Below, one piece after another: positions 1 to 8,995 of a stretch of 64,000 bases of DNA. Within the stretch, counting starts at the first letter, position 1, and each line of letters starts with the position of its first letter. The position numbers and the translations under genes are program-made. This stretch comes from Micromonospora sp. FIMYZ51 (GTDB taxonomy: Bacteria; Actinomycetota; Actinomycetes; Mycobacteriales; Micromonosporaceae): positions 4,836,001 to 4,900,000 of the forward strand of contig NZ_CP134706.1 in the NCBI RefSeq assembly GCF_038246755.1. Direction: 5' to 3'. The notes beneath the pieces were generated by a model. It saw only the letters and a program-made list of their open reading frames with translations. It was not told the origin of the DNA and ran no database searches.

Positions 1-2
1 CG

Positions 3-203
3 GACGCGCTGAACCTGCTGATGGTGATCGTGGTCCTGTGGACCACGGTCAGGATCCCGAGCCTGATGAGCCGGTTCGTCACCCAGCAGGGCCGGGCCCC
101 GAACATCACCGGACTCATCCTGCGCACCGTCGCCTTTCAGGGAATGACTCGCGGCATGGGTCGGCGGACGCCAACGCCAGTACGGCCAACCGGGTCGATA
201 TGA
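3..203 (+). CDS. C-terminal end of TrbL/VirB6-like conjugal transfer membrane protein (partial)
   Basis: The window opens inside this reading frame, which has no start here and ends at a TGA at 201-203. What remains is one hydrophobic segment (LLMVIVVLWTTVRI) followed by a short basic, Pro/Thr-rich tail. A polytopic membrane protein of the TrbL/VirB6/SCO6881 type commonly lies directly upstream of a PrgI-family gene and a VirB4 ATPase, as here. The assignment rests mainly on position, because only about 66 residues are visible. It would form part of the mating-pair channel in the membrane. Confidence 0.45.
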   Translation, partial: DALNLLMVIVVLWTTVRIPSLMSRFVTQQGRAPNITGLILRTVAFQGMTRGMGRRTPTPVRPTGSI

Positions 204-264
204 GTTCGCACACCCACCACCACTACCGCCGGATGCGCAACGTCTACCTCAACCGGAGTGACAC

Positions 265-1158
265 ATGACCAACCTCGATGACAACCTTCCGCGCGCCGTC
301 GTGCCGGCCAATGTCAACGAGCCGGATCGCATCGCGTTCGGCCTGACGTTCCGGCAACTCGGCATCATCGGTGGCGTCGGCCTGGCCGGGCTCGGGATCT
401 ACCGCACGTACGGGCACCTGCTCCCGCCGGTGGCGTGGATCGTGGCCGGGGTCCTCGTGTTCGCTGTCGCGGTCGTGGTAGCGCTCGGCCGCCGCGACGG
501 CCTGCCCCTGGACGTGTGGCTGCGCCACGGCCTCGCGCTGTCCCACAGCCGGCGCACCCTCGCTGCGGGTACCGCGCGGGCCAGCTCGGTCGCGGCCGTC
601 GCCGGTAAGCCGAGCGTCCCGGCGCCGCTGCGCTCGCCGGTCACGGCGGTCAGCTCGACCGGCATTCTGACCAGCGAGGGCAGCGACAAGGTGTTGATCG
701 CCTGCGGCACCACGAACATCCACCTGCGCACCGGCGGTGAGCAGGGCGCGCTGGTGGACGGGTTCGGCCGTTTTCTCAACAGCCTGACCGGGCCGGCGCA
801 GATCGTCGTTGCCGCGCAGCGGCACGACCTGACCGTCTATGCGCAGGCGACCGTCGATCACACGCCGCGCCTGCCACACGCGGCGTTGCAGGCCGCCGCC
901 GGCGACTACGCCGAGTTCCTCCTCGACCTCGACAGCGAGCGGGATCCGTTGCGCCGCCAGGTCCTCGCCGTCGTCACCGGCGTTCACGCCGCCGACAGCG
1001 CCGTACGTGCCCTGTCCGGGCTCGGTGTCGAAGCCGCTGCCTTGGACGGGCCGGCCGTCGCCTCGGCCCTCGCGAGCGCGGTCGATCCGTTCTCCCCACC
1101 GGTGCCTGGCCCCCGCGCGGTGCCCGGCGCCCCGATCACCTCACGGAGCACCTCATGA
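265..1158 (+). CDS. PrgI-family (SCO6880-like) conjugation membrane protein
   Basis: The 297-residue product starts MTNLDDNLPRAVVPANVNEPDRI, the N-terminal pattern of PrgI/SCO6880 proteins, and has two hydrophobic segments at about residues 34-50 and 55-73. The rest is soluble and has no recognised motif. PrgI proteins occupy the VirB3-like slot next to VirB4 in type IV secretion-like transfer systems of Gram-positive bacteria. A GGAG sits just before the ATG. The stop overlaps the start of the VirB4 gene as ATGA, so the two are probably translationally coupled. Role in the cell: inner part of the DNA transfer channel. Confidence 0.8.
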   Translation: MTNLDDNLPRAVVPANVNEPDRIAFGLTFRQLGIIGGVGLAGLGIYRTYGHLLPPVAWIVAGVLVFAVAVVVALGRRDGLPLDVWLRHGLALSHSRRTLAAGTARASSVAAVAGKPSVPAPLRSPVTAVSSTGILTSEGSDKVLIACGTTNIHLRTGGEQGALVDGFGRFLNSLTGPAQIVVAAQRHDLTVYAQATVDHTPRLPHAALQAAAGDYAEFLLDLDSERDPLRRQVLAVVTGVHAADSAVRALSGLGVEAAALDGPAVASALASAVDPFSPPVPGPRAVPGAPITSRSTS

Positions 1159-2918
1159 ACCTGTGGAAACCCAAGAAGAGTGTCGCGGCCGGGGAGGGCA
1201 TGCCCTGCCCGGCCGCGTTGTCGGTCACCCCCTGGCATGTGCAGGTCGGCGACGGGTACGCCGCCACCTACGCGGTGTGCGGCTACCCGGCCGAGGTCGG
1301 CCCCGCCTGGCTCGATCCGCTGCTGTCCTACCCCGGACGGGTCGATGTGGCGGTGCACGTGGATCCCGTCGCGCCGCAGCTGGCCGCGCCGATGCTCAAA
1401 CGCCAACGCGCCCGCCTCGAATCGTCGCGCCGCCTGGATGCCGACCAGGGACGCCTCGGTGACCCGATGGTCGAGGCGGCAGCCGCCGACGCCGCCGACC
1501 TCGCCGAACGGGTCGCCAGGGGCGCGGCGAAGCTGTTCGACACCGGCATCTACATCACCGTCCACGCCCGGACCCTGGACGAGTTGCGCACCGTCACCGC
1601 GGGTGTGAAGTCCGCCGCCGCCAGCGTGCTGCTGGACCTGCAGCCGGCGACGTTCCGCCACCAGCAAGGCTGGGTGACGACGTTGCCGGTCGGGGTGGAC
1701 CCGCTGCGGATGCGCCGCATCCTCGACACCACCGCCTTGGCAGCGGCGTTCCCCCTCGCCTCGGCGGACCTCGCCGCCCCGGCCCCGGGTACCGTCGCCC
1801 CACCCGAGGGCGTGCTCTACGGGGTCAACACGACCAGCAACGGGGTGCTGATCTGGAACCGGTGGGCGCAGGACAACCACAACAGCGTCGTGCTCGCCCG
1901 CTCCGGTGCGGGCAAGAGCTACTTCGTCAAGCTCGAAGTGCTGCGCAACCTGTACCAGGGCACGACCGTCAGCGTGATCGACCCGGAGGACGAGTACGCG
2001 CCCCTCGCCGCACACGTCGGCGGCACCGTCGTGCAGCTCGGCCAGCCCGGCGTCCGCATCAACCCCCTCGATCTACCCACCGACAACCGGCCCGACACCC
2101 TGACCCGACGCGGCCTGTACCTGCACACGCTGATCTCGGTCATGCTCGGCGTGGCACCGCCACCGGCCGAACGCGCCGCACTCGACCGGGCCATCACCAC
2201 CACCTACGCCACGGCGGGGATCACCGGCGACCCGGCCACCTGGACCAAACCCGCCCCGTTGCTACGCGACCTGGCCGCCACCCTCGACGCGGACGACGAC
2301 CCCGCGGCCGGACAGCTCGCCGCCCGGCTCGCCCCCTGGACGGTCGGTAACTTCGCCAGCCTGTTCGACGGGCCGACCACCACCACCCCGACCGGACATC
2401 TGGTGGTGTGGTCCCTGCGGCACCTGCCCGACGAACTACGCACCGTCGGCACGCTCCTGGCCTTGGACTCGATCTGGTCGGCCATCGACACCCCGACGAC
2501 GAGTTCACGCCAGCGGCGCAAGCTCGTGGTGGTGGATGAGGCGTGGCTGCTGATGCGCGACGGCGAAGGCGCCCGGTTCCTGTTCCGCATGGCCAAGGCC
2601 GCCCGGAAACGGTCCGCCGGCCTGTGCGTCATCACCCAGGACGCCGCCGACGTGCTCTCCACCGACCTCGGCCTCGCTGTCGTCTCCAACGCCGCGACCC
2701 AGGTCCTGATGCGCCAGAGCACGCAATCCATCGACTCGGTGAGCGAGGCGTTCAACCTGACCGCCGGAGAGTCGCGGCTCCTGCTGTCGGCACCCAGGGG
2801 CGAGGGGCTGCTCGTCGCGGGCCGATCGCGGATCCCCTTCCGCAGCGTCGGGTCGGCCTCAGAGCATCGGATCGCGGTCACTGGCCTGGAGTTCGCCGAT
2901 TCTCAAGGAAATTTGTGA
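1155..2918 (+). CDS. VirB4-type conjugation ATPase
   Basis: The 587-residue protein has a Walker A motif ARSGAGKS at residues 248-255 and a Walker B stretch VVVDEAWLL at about 458-466, followed by the conserved ITQDAADV segment of VirB4/TraC ATPases. These ATPases power assembly and substrate movement in type IV secretion. It overlaps the upstream PrgI gene by ATGA. The reading frame stops only a few bases before the inverted repeat of the transposon at 2921. Its final residues could therefore be the natural end or could have been replaced by the insertion; the kinase-like core is intact either way. Confidence 0.87.
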   Translation: MNLWKPKKSVAAGEGMPCPAALSVTPWHVQVGDGYAATYAVCGYPAEVGPAWLDPLLSYPGRVDVAVHVDPVAPQLAAPMLKRQRARLESSRRLDADQGRLGDPMVEAAAADAADLAERVARGAAKLFDTGIYITVHARTLDELRTVTAGVKSAAASVLLDLQPATFRHQQGWVTTLPVGVDPLRMRRILDTTALAAAFPLASADLAAPAPGTVAPPEGVLYGVNTTSNGVLIWNRWAQDNHNSVVLARSGAGKSYFVKLEVLRNLYQGTTVSVIDPEDEYAPLAAHVGGTVVQLGQPGVRINPLDLPTDNRPDTLTRRGLYLHTLISVMLGVAPPPAERAALDRAITTTYATAGITGDPATWTKPAPLLRDLAATLDADDDPAAGQLAARLAPWTVGNFASLFDGPTTTTPTGHLVVWSLRHLPDELRTVGTLLALDSIWSAIDTPTTSSRQRRKLVVVDEAWLLMRDGEGARFLFRMAKAARKRSAGLCVITQDAADVLSTDLGLAVVSNAATQVLMRQSTQSIDSVSEAFNLTAGESRLLLSAPRGEGLLVAGRSRIPFRSVGSASEHRIAVTGLEFADSQGNL

Positions 2919-2920
2919 GG

Positions 2921-2953
2921 GAACTCCGGGATGTTCGAGTGGTGGTTGGGTCG
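2921..2953 (+). repeat. Left inverted repeat of the recombinase transposon
   Basis: Imperfect terminal inverted repeat, core ATGTTCGAGTGGTGGTTGGG at 2931-2950. It matches the minus-strand reading of 6160-6187 with two single-base gaps. It falls three bases after the VirB4 stop codon. Confidence 0.6.
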
Positions 2954-2960
2954 TGGAGGG

Positions 2961-4733
2961 TCAGTTCGAGGAAGTCAAGGGTGCGTCGTGATCGGTGACC
3001 TGGTTGACGGTGCTGGCGTAGCGGGCAGCGCTGGCGATCGACAGGCCGAATAGGTCGCAGAGGGCGCGCATGTCGCCGCCGTTGGCGTGGGCTTCGTCGA
3101 GGATGCGGTCTTGGCGGATGCGGTCACCGGAGGTGCCGAGTTGTTTGCGGATCCACCAGTTGGTGCAGGGCCGGGCGTTGGTCCAGTTGCGGGCGTGGAT
3201 GAACATGTGCGGGTTGACGCTGGTCGGCCAGGTGTTGTGTCGGTGCTCGAGGTAGGTGTTGAGGCGTTCTCGGGCGGGTTCGGCGAGCAGGATGACGCGG
3301 TCGTTGATGTGCAGCCGGCCGTCGTGCAGGTCGGTGAGTTTCAGCTCGGCGAGCTGGTAGATGCGAACGGCATGGAAGGCGAGCAAGGCGGTGAGGGCTT
3401 CGGTCGCGGGACGCCCGTCGACGAGGTTCGCGCGGACCTGGGCGAGGTCGATGGCGATCGGCGCGGTCCTGATGTTGGACGGGTTCCGGATCCGGGCGGT
3501 GGGGTTGACGAAGACGGCCTTGCGGGCCTTGAGGATCCGGAAGATCGACCGGAGGCCTTGCAGCATGGTGGCGCGTGGTGTGCCGCCGGTGGGCAGGACC
3601 GCGTGGACGTGCTTGGCGTCAATCTCGCGCAGGGACTGGTGGTCGGTGGCCCAGTGGCGGATGGCGGGCAACGCCCACCGCAGCTGGGTGCCGGTGGTGC
3701 CGTCGTGCCGAGGGCGCCGTCGCGGGGCGGTGACCGAGCCGTGCCGCATGACGTCGAACCAGATGCCGAGTTCATCGCGCATGGGTGCAGGCAGGTCGCC
3801 GGTGGCGGCCAGGAACCATCGCTCGATCGCGGGGGTGCGGTCTTCCTCGAGCATGCCTGCCTCGTGCAGGACGTCCGCGACGACCTGGGCGGAGTGTTTG
3901 ATCCGGCTCAGCAGTGCGACGTCGCTGCGAAGGATCGGCGCGCCGGGGGTGTCCTGGATCGCGAGCATGATCCGCACGGCGCGGCGGGTGCGGTCGGCCT
4001 TGGTGCGGGGCCAGCCGTGGCGGTGGGCGTGATCACCGACGAACTGCATCAGGGCCGCTTCCAAACCAGGGAGCGGCGGTGGTAGCAGCTGCAGGCCGGG
4101 ATGGGCGGCGAGATCACGGTGGGCGTCGAAGAAGACCAGCTGGCGATGCCCGACCGGACGCAGCAGGCTCATGTCGGCCGCGACGGTCGTCTTGACGTAG
4201 GGCTTGCGGGGCCCGGAACCGGTCCACATGCCGGCGAAGAACAGTTGCTGGCCGTGGCGGTTGGCGTCGGCCATGCTCACCCGGTCGGGACGCTCGCCGT
4301 GCAGACGGGCGATCATGCTGCGTTGCCGGAAGCAGAGCCGGCAGTGTCCGGCTTCGCCCAGGTGGGCGCGCCGCCGGCAGGTCGGGCAGTCCCCGAGTTG
4401 CGGGAACTTCTCCGCCCAACTGCGGCAGGCCGCGCACTGCCAGCCGTAGGTTCGAGTGACACCCCACCCGAAGCAGTATGGGCAGGAGTCAATGATCACC
4501 GGAGTGCTGGCCAGCGGGCCGGCTTCTCGCCAGACTGGCGACCGCTGGCCGGGGGCGTGCCGATGGCAGCGGGCGCACAACCCGCTGGTGTAGTAGTCCT
4601 CGGCCGAGCCACATCTGCGGCAGGGCGGCGGACAGACCGGGCCGCCGGGCCAGCACTGGAAGCAGAACGGCACCTCTCGCATCGCCGGCGGCCGGACCCG
4701 GCAGACCGTGCACGGCTTCGGACGTCGCGTCAT
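2961..4733 (-). CDS. Four-zinc-ribbon protein with degenerate tyrosine recombinase core
   Basis: The 590-residue product opens with four tandem zinc ribbons, each two CxxC pairs: Cys 8/11-24/27, 38/41-53/56, 84/87-100/103 and 116/119-131/134. The long middle has no motif I know. The C-terminal 135 residues follow the layout of a tyrosine recombinase catalytic domain: AVRIYQLAELKLTDL carries the first Arg (about 457), and LFGLSIASAARYAS resembles the LLGHSS..RY block with a possible Tyr near 572. The HxxR box and the second His are not conserved (GL instead of GH). The ATG overlaps the XRE stop as ATGA. Probable role: DNA-binding accessory of the recombinase. The family name is unknown to me. 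Confidence 0.6.
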   Translation of the reverse strand: MTRRPKPCTVCRVRPPAMREVPFCFQCWPGGPVCPPPCRRCGSAEDYYTSGLCARCHRHAPGQRSPVWREAGPLASTPVIIDSCPYCFGWGVTRTYGWQCAACRSWAEKFPQLGDCPTCRRRAHLGEAGHCRLCFRQRSMIARLHGERPDRVSMADANRHGQQLFFAGMWTGSGPRKPYVKTTVAADMSLLRPVGHRQLVFFDAHRDLAAHPGLQLLPPPLPGLEAALMQFVGDHAHRHGWPRTKADRTRRAVRIMLAIQDTPGAPILRSDVALLSRIKHSAQVVADVLHEAGMLEEDRTPAIERWFLAATGDLPAPMRDELGIWFDVMRHGSVTAPRRRPRHDGTTGTQLRWALPAIRHWATDHQSLREIDAKHVHAVLPTGGTPRATMLQGLRSIFRILKARKAVFVNPTARIRNPSNIRTAPIAIDLAQVRANLVDGRPATEALTALLAFHAVRIYQLAELKLTDLHDGRLHINDRVILLAEPARERLNTYLEHRHNTWPTSVNPHMFIHARNWTNARPCTNWWIRKQLGTSGDRIRQDRILDEAHANGGDMRALCDLFGLSIASAARYASTVNQVTDHDAPLTSSN

Positions 4734-5047
4734 GCCGGCGGTGTGCTGCGTTGCCGGCCCAGCCGCACCACCGGGGCGGGTGCCTGGTCACCGACCGCCT
4801 GCTCGCGGCGCGGCCGTCGCGCCGCGACCTTATCCGGCTCGCGGATCAGCAACTCGGCCGGGCTGCAGTCGAGGACCGCGCAAATCACGTCAAGGTCATC
4901 GAGCCGGATGGTTGTCGGCGTTCCGGTCCAGAGCCCGGACATCTTTCCCGAGCTGATCTCCAGACCGGCTTCGGCCAGGAGCCGACGCATCTCGGTGGAC
5001 TTCCAAATGCCCTTTTCGGCGGCGCGCAGCCGCAGATTCCACCGCAT
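4730..5047 (-). CDS. XRE-family helix-turn-helix regulator of the transposon
   Basis: The 105-residue protein has a Cro/C1-type fold: a helix-turn-helix region around TEMRRLLAEAGLEISSGKMSGLW and the typical end LDVICAVLDCSPAELLI. A basic tail follows. The chosen ATG at 5047 has GGGAGG eight bases upstream and lies four bases after the recombinase stop; a longer upstream frame has no signal and is rejected. The stop overlaps the next gene's start. It likely controls transcription of the three-gene unit or assists recombination. Confidence 0.78.
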   Translation of the reverse strand: MRWNLRLRAAEKGIWKSTEMRRLLAEAGLEISSGKMSGLWTGTPTTIRLDDLDVICAVLDCSPAELLIREPDKVAARRPRREQAVGDQAPAPVVRLGRQRSTPPA

Positions 5048-5051
5048 CGTT

Positions 5052-6137
5052 TCAGCCTCCCAACCCCGCGAGCCGCGCTGCGGTCCGCTCGTTCGCCGCG
5101 ACCCACGCCCGTTCCACGTGTTGCGCGGGCACATGCACATAATGCGTCGTCGTCGACAGCCAGGAATGGCCCAACAGTTCCTGGATCGCTTTCAGATCGA
5201 CGCCCTGGCGATACAACGACGACGCGCAGAAATGCCGTAACACGTGCGGTGTCAGCCGGCCCTTCCATTGCGGCAGCCATCGCGCCACCGCCTCGGCAAG
5301 CCCGTCACGCAACACCTGATCCCCAGCCCGGCGGCACAGCCCGGTCACAGGGTCCGGCTGACGCTCGGTCGGCAGCAGCGGCGCATCAAGGCGCTGGTAG
5401 TCATCACCAAATTGATGCCGGACATCGGCTACCCACCAATCCAGCAGCGCCCCGGCTGAGTTGATCGCCGGTATCAACCGCGTCTTCGGGCCCCGACCAC
5501 GGCTGCCCTTACCGAACCGCACATGCACAGACCCGAACTCACCCAGATCTCTACGCCAGTCCCGAAGGTCGAGCATCCGCGTTTCCTGGATCCGTAAACC
5601 CACCCGCCGCCACAACGACGCCGCCAGATAACACCGCGCCGCCGGCAAATACTTGCGGGCGCTCGGCAACCAATCGCGCCACGCACCGAAAAGCTCATCG
5701 ATTTCGTCTTCGCTGGGCGGCACCCGGGCAGCGCCGTAGTCCGAGCGGCCCGGCCTGTTGAACTCATCGATCACCTGCGCCACGACCACGCCGGTCAACG
5801 CCACGATGTCGCCCTGATACCGCTCGATGACGAAGTCGAAGAACCTGCCGATCGAGCTGGCCTTGTGCTCCACCGTCAGCCGGGCCCGCCCCAGCGACCG
5901 CTGCTGCGCCAGGAACCTGTCGGCATCACTCGCCTGCGCCGTCCACACCGGACGACCCAGGAAACGGATGAACTCGAACAACGCATACCGGTCCGCCGAC
6001 ACCGTGCTGTCGCACGAACCGGCAGCGACGCCGCACAGCAGGAACTGATCCACCAACTCCTGCTCGAAGTCTTCCGCGTCCTGCTCCGTCGCAAGGCGCC
6101 GCGGCCCATGCAACGACCGCACTGCCGCGAGCCCCAT
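5052..6137 (-). CDS. Tyrosine recombinase of the transposon
   Basis: The frame encodes about 361 residues from the ATG at 6137, which has GAGG upstream; the frame is also open to an ATG at 6179 inside the terminal repeat. The N-terminal half is a SAM-like core-binding domain. The catalytic half has the first Arg in VGLRIQE, a basic KGSRGRGPK beta-hairpin, HVLRH for HxxR, and LGHSWLSTTTHYVH giving the second His and the nucleophilic Tyr. The full catalytic set is therefore present and the protein is probably active. It cuts and rejoins the ends of its element and is transcribed with the XRE and zinc-ribbon genes. Confidence 0.82.
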   Translation of the reverse strand: MGLAAVRSLHGPRRLATEQDAEDFEQELVDQFLLCGVAAGSCDSTVSADRYALFEFIRFLGRPVWTAQASDADRFLAQQRSLGRARLTVEHKASSIGRFFDFVIERYQGDIVALTGVVVAQVIDEFNRPGRSDYGAARVPPSEDEIDELFGAWRDWLPSARKYLPAARCYLAASLWRRVGLRIQETRMLDLRDWRRDLGEFGSVHVRFGKGSRGRGPKTRLIPAINSAGALLDWWVADVRHQFGDDYQRLDAPLLPTERQPDPVTGLCRRAGDQVLRDGLAEAVARWLPQWKGRLTPHVLRHFCASSLYRQGVDLKAIQELLGHSWLSTTTHYVHVPAQHVERAWVAANERTAARLAGLGG

Positions 6138-6159
6138 GAGCACCTCGGATCCGAGAACT

Positions 6160-6187
6160 CGACCAACCACCACGAACATCGGAGATC
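6160..6187 (-). repeat. Right inverted repeat of the recombinase transposon
   Basis: On the minus strand this reads CTCCGATGTTCGTGGTGG and on to TTGGTCG, matching the left repeat at 2921-2953 with two single-base gaps. It marks the right limit of the recombinase unit. Confidence 0.6.
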
Positions 6188-6191
6188 GTTC

Positions 6192-6329
6192 ATGAATCCC
6201 GACGCCAAGTCAACAAGACCCCGGCAACCAAACCCCCACCCACGAGCTCACCAAAGGCCCCAACACCACACCGCGCGACCCAAGGAACTTCAGACAAGTC
6301 CGGTAACCGGTGTCGGGGAGGACGAATGA
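6192..6329 (+). CDS. Possible 45-residue Pro/Gln-rich ORF before the coupling ATPase
   Basis: An ATG at 6192 with GGAG eight bases upstream opens a frame starting MNPDAKSTRPRQPNPH and ending in a TGA that overlaps the coupling-protein ATG. The peptide is rich in Pro, His, Gln and Arg with no motif. It could be a real coupled leader, a leftover of DNA displaced by the transposon, or chance. Confidence 0.25.
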   Translation: MNPDAKSTRPRQPNPHPRAHQRPQHHTARPKELQTSPVTGVGEDE

Positions 6330-8788
6330 TGACCGCCCCGACCTGGCCTGCCGAAGCCTGGCAGTGGGTCATCGCCCGGCCGTGGCTCGGCGTCCTCGCC
6401 GCCGCCGCGATCGTCGGCACGGTGTTCGCCCACGATCAGGTGCTCGCCTGGCGGCACCGCCGATTCACCGCCGGCGCGCGGTGGCTGACAATCGCCGCAC
6501 CGCCGCAGGTCACCGCCGAAGCCGCCGCCGCGTTCTGGACCACCCTCATGGGTGTGCTCACACCCTCGGTGTGGCGGCGCAGGGTGTTCGGCTACCCCCA
6601 CGTCGGGTGGGAGTACACCTGGACCGGCCGCGCCCTGACCATCCGAGTCTGGGTGCCCGGGACGGTGCCGCCCGGCGCGGTCGAAGCCGCCGTCCGCGCG
6701 GCCTGGCCCGCCGCCACCCTCACCACCGCCGACGCCGCCGCGCCGATCCCCGCCCAGATGGGCGAAGAGGTGGGCGGGGCGCACTGGCCGCAACACACCG
6801 ACGTGCTGCCGCTGCGCGCCGAGCACGACACCGATCCGCTGCGGGCGCTGCTCGCCGCCGGGGCCGAGGTCCGCCATCGGGAGCACGCGTGCGTGCAGAT
6901 CCTCGCCCGCCCGGCACCCGCCCGGCGCGTACGGGTGGCCCGGCGGGCGGCGGCGAGCACCAGCACCCATCCGCACGGGCAGCCCGACGTGGCCGCCCGC
7001 GCCGTCTCCGGCGCGGCCCGGTTGGCGATCGAGCCTCTGCTGTGGCTGCACGACGCGTTCACGCCCGGCCCGGCCCGGACCCGCGCACCGGCCACGGCGC
7101 GGCGGATAGCCGAGCGGGACCCGGTTGCCGGCGCGGACGCCCGCACGGTCGTGGACAAGGCGGTGCGGGTGCCACACTTCGAGATCGCGGTCCGGTTCGC
7201 CGTCGCCACCGACCCGGACAAGACCCCACCGGACGCGCAGCGGGCGAAGCAGATCCGCGAACGCCTGGTCGGGCTCGGGCACACGATCGCCTCGGCCGCC
7301 GCGGCGTACACGGGCCCGAACCGGCTGCGGCGGATGAAGATGCCGCAACCGGTCGCCACGATCGCCGGGCGCAGGTTGCGGCGGGGGTTTTTGGCCACCG
7401 TGCCGGAACTCGCCGCCATGGCCGCGCTGCCACTGGACCTGGCGGTGCCGGGCCTGGACCGGGCGCGGGCGAAGGCCGTACCGGCGCCGGTGCAGGTGCC
7501 CTCCGGCGGGCGGGGGGTGAAGGTGTTGGGCCGGTCGCAGATCGGCCACCACAGCGTCGGCCTGACGGTGACCGACGCCCGCCAGCACGTGCACGTGGTC
7601 GGCAAGACCGGCGTCGGCAAGTCCACGCTGCTGCTGAACATGATCCTCGGCGACATCAAAGCCGGACGCGGGACGGTGGTCATCGACCCGCGCGGGGACC
7701 TGATCACCGACATCCTCGACCGGCTCCCCGCCTCCCACGCGAGCAAAATTGTGATCATCGACCCGGACCAGGACAACCCGGCCTGCTTCAACCCCCTCGA
7801 TGACGGGGGCGATCGGCACCTGGCCGTGGACAACCTGGTGGGCATCTTCGCGAAAATCTTCCAAGGGCAGTGGGGTCCCCGGATGGACGACACCATGCGG
7901 GTGGCATGCCTGACGCTGATGCGCCACGCCAAGCCGACGCTGAGTCTGGTCCCGTCGCTGTTGCAGGAACGAGAGTTCCGAGGCCGGTTCACCCACGGCC
8001 TGGACGACCCGGACGGGCTCGCCGGGTTCTGGATCTGGTACGACGGCATCAACGAGCAGTTCCGCGGCCAGGTCATCGCCCCCGTCCTCGCCAGGCTCAG
8101 GGCGTTCCTGCTGCGCGACTTCGTCAAGAGCGTCATCGGCAACGCGCACAGCTCGTTCGACATGGGCAAGATCCTCGACGGCGGTGTTCTGTTGTGCCGA
8201 CTGCCGAAGGGCATCCTCGGAGAGGAGACCAGCCGCATCCTCGGGTCGATGATCGTCGCCCGCGTGTGGCAGGCCGCCATCGCCCGCGCCGCCATCCCCG
8301 AGGACCAGCGAAAAGACGCCAATCTATACATTGACGAATGTCAAAACTTTTTGACGTTGCCGGGCAGCGTTGGAGACATGCTGGCCGAAGCGCGCGGCTT
8401 CCGGCTCGGACTCGTGCTGGCGCATCAGGACTTGGCACAGTTGCCCCACGATGTGGCGGCGGCGGTGTCGGCGAACGCGCGCAGCAAGGTGTTCTTCAAC
8501 GTCGACCCGGCCGACGCGCGGGAGCTGTCCCGGCACACCAAACCCGAGCTGGACGAGCACGACCTCGCCCACCTCGACGTCTACACCGCCGCCGCCCGGC
8601 TGCTGGTCGGCAACCGGGAGCTACCCGGGTTCACCTTCGTGACGAACCCACCGGCGCCGGTCGTGGGTGAGGCGACCGCGATCCGGCAGGAATGCGCCGC
8701 CGCCCACGCCCGCGCGGACGACGAGCCGCCGATGCAGCAACTCGCCCGCACCGCGATGAAGCGGCGCATGAACTCCCGCGAGCGCTGA
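6326..8788 (+). CDS. TraM/VirD4-like type IV coupling ATPase
   Basis: The 820-residue protein has an N-terminal membrane segment at about residues 16-34, an unrecognised region of about 350 residues, and a P-loop motor domain. Walker A is GKTGVGKST at 426-434, followed by VVIDPRGDLI, then RLPKGILG and Walker B LYIDECQNF from residue 667. AHQDLAQLP matches the sensor segment of VirD4/TraG-like proteins. Coupling proteins recruit the relaxase-DNA complex and pump it into the channel. GGGGAGG precedes tandem ATGs at 6326 and 6329. The relaxation protein gene follows 200 bp later. Confidence 0.85.
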   Translation: MMTAPTWPAEAWQWVIARPWLGVLAAAAIVGTVFAHDQVLAWRHRRFTAGARWLTIAAPPQVTAEAAAAFWTTLMGVLTPSVWRRRVFGYPHVGWEYTWTGRALTIRVWVPGTVPPGAVEAAVRAAWPAATLTTADAAAPIPAQMGEEVGGAHWPQHTDVLPLRAEHDTDPLRALLAAGAEVRHREHACVQILARPAPARRVRVARRAAASTSTHPHGQPDVAARAVSGAARLAIEPLLWLHDAFTPGPARTRAPATARRIAERDPVAGADARTVVDKAVRVPHFEIAVRFAVATDPDKTPPDAQRAKQIRERLVGLGHTIASAAAAYTGPNRLRRMKMPQPVATIAGRRLRRGFLATVPELAAMAALPLDLAVPGLDRARAKAVPAPVQVPSGGRGVKVLGRSQIGHHSVGLTVTDARQHVHVVGKTGVGKSTLLLNMILGDIKAGRGTVVIDPRGDLITDILDRLPASHASKIVIIDPDQDNPACFNPLDDGGDRHLAVDNLVGIFAKIFQGQWGPRMDDTMRVACLTLMRHAKPTLSLVPSLLQEREFRGRFTHGLDDPDGLAGFWIWYDGINEQFRGQVIAPVLARLRAFLLRDFVKSVIGNAHSSFDMGKILDGGVLLCRLPKGILGEETSRILGSMIVARVWQAAIARAAIPEDQRKDANLYIDECQNFLTLPGSVGDMLAEARGFRLGLVLAHQDLAQLPHDVAAAVSANARSKVFFNVDPADARELSRHTKPELDEHDLAHLDVYTAAARLLVGNRELPGFTFVTNPPAPVVGEATAIRQECAAAHARADDEPPMQQLARTAMKRRMNSRER

Positions 8789-8995
8789 CCACCGACGCCG
8801 CTCGTTCGGTGCCTCGGCTGGGTGCGGCATCGGGGGCTCGTTTGGGGGTGTCCACGACACGAGGCCCCAGACGAGCCCCGGCACCCGGCCTGTCAGGTGT
8901 CTGGCCTGCCCAAACCGGCCTCACGACGGGTCCATACGCAAGATCAACCTATCCAGACTCCCTACGGGACTCTCTCTGCACGGGGTGACCCATCT

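Larger units (their letters stand above)
2921..6187. mobile_element. Transposon with tyrosine recombinase, XRE regulator and zinc-ribbon/recombinase-like protein
   Basis: Three minus-strand genes packed without gaps are bounded by imperfect inverted repeats. The left end at about 2931-2953 reads ATGTTCGAGTGGTGGTTGGG and onward to TCG. The right end, read on the minus strand from 6179, gives ATGTTCGTGGTGGTTGGTCG. The match continues weakly outward as GAACTCCG against GATCTCCG. The unit lies between two conjugation genes of opposite strand, so it is an insertion. The organisation recalls Tn554-like or recombinase-in-trio elements, but only two of its proteins look recombinase-derived. Confidence 0.65.
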
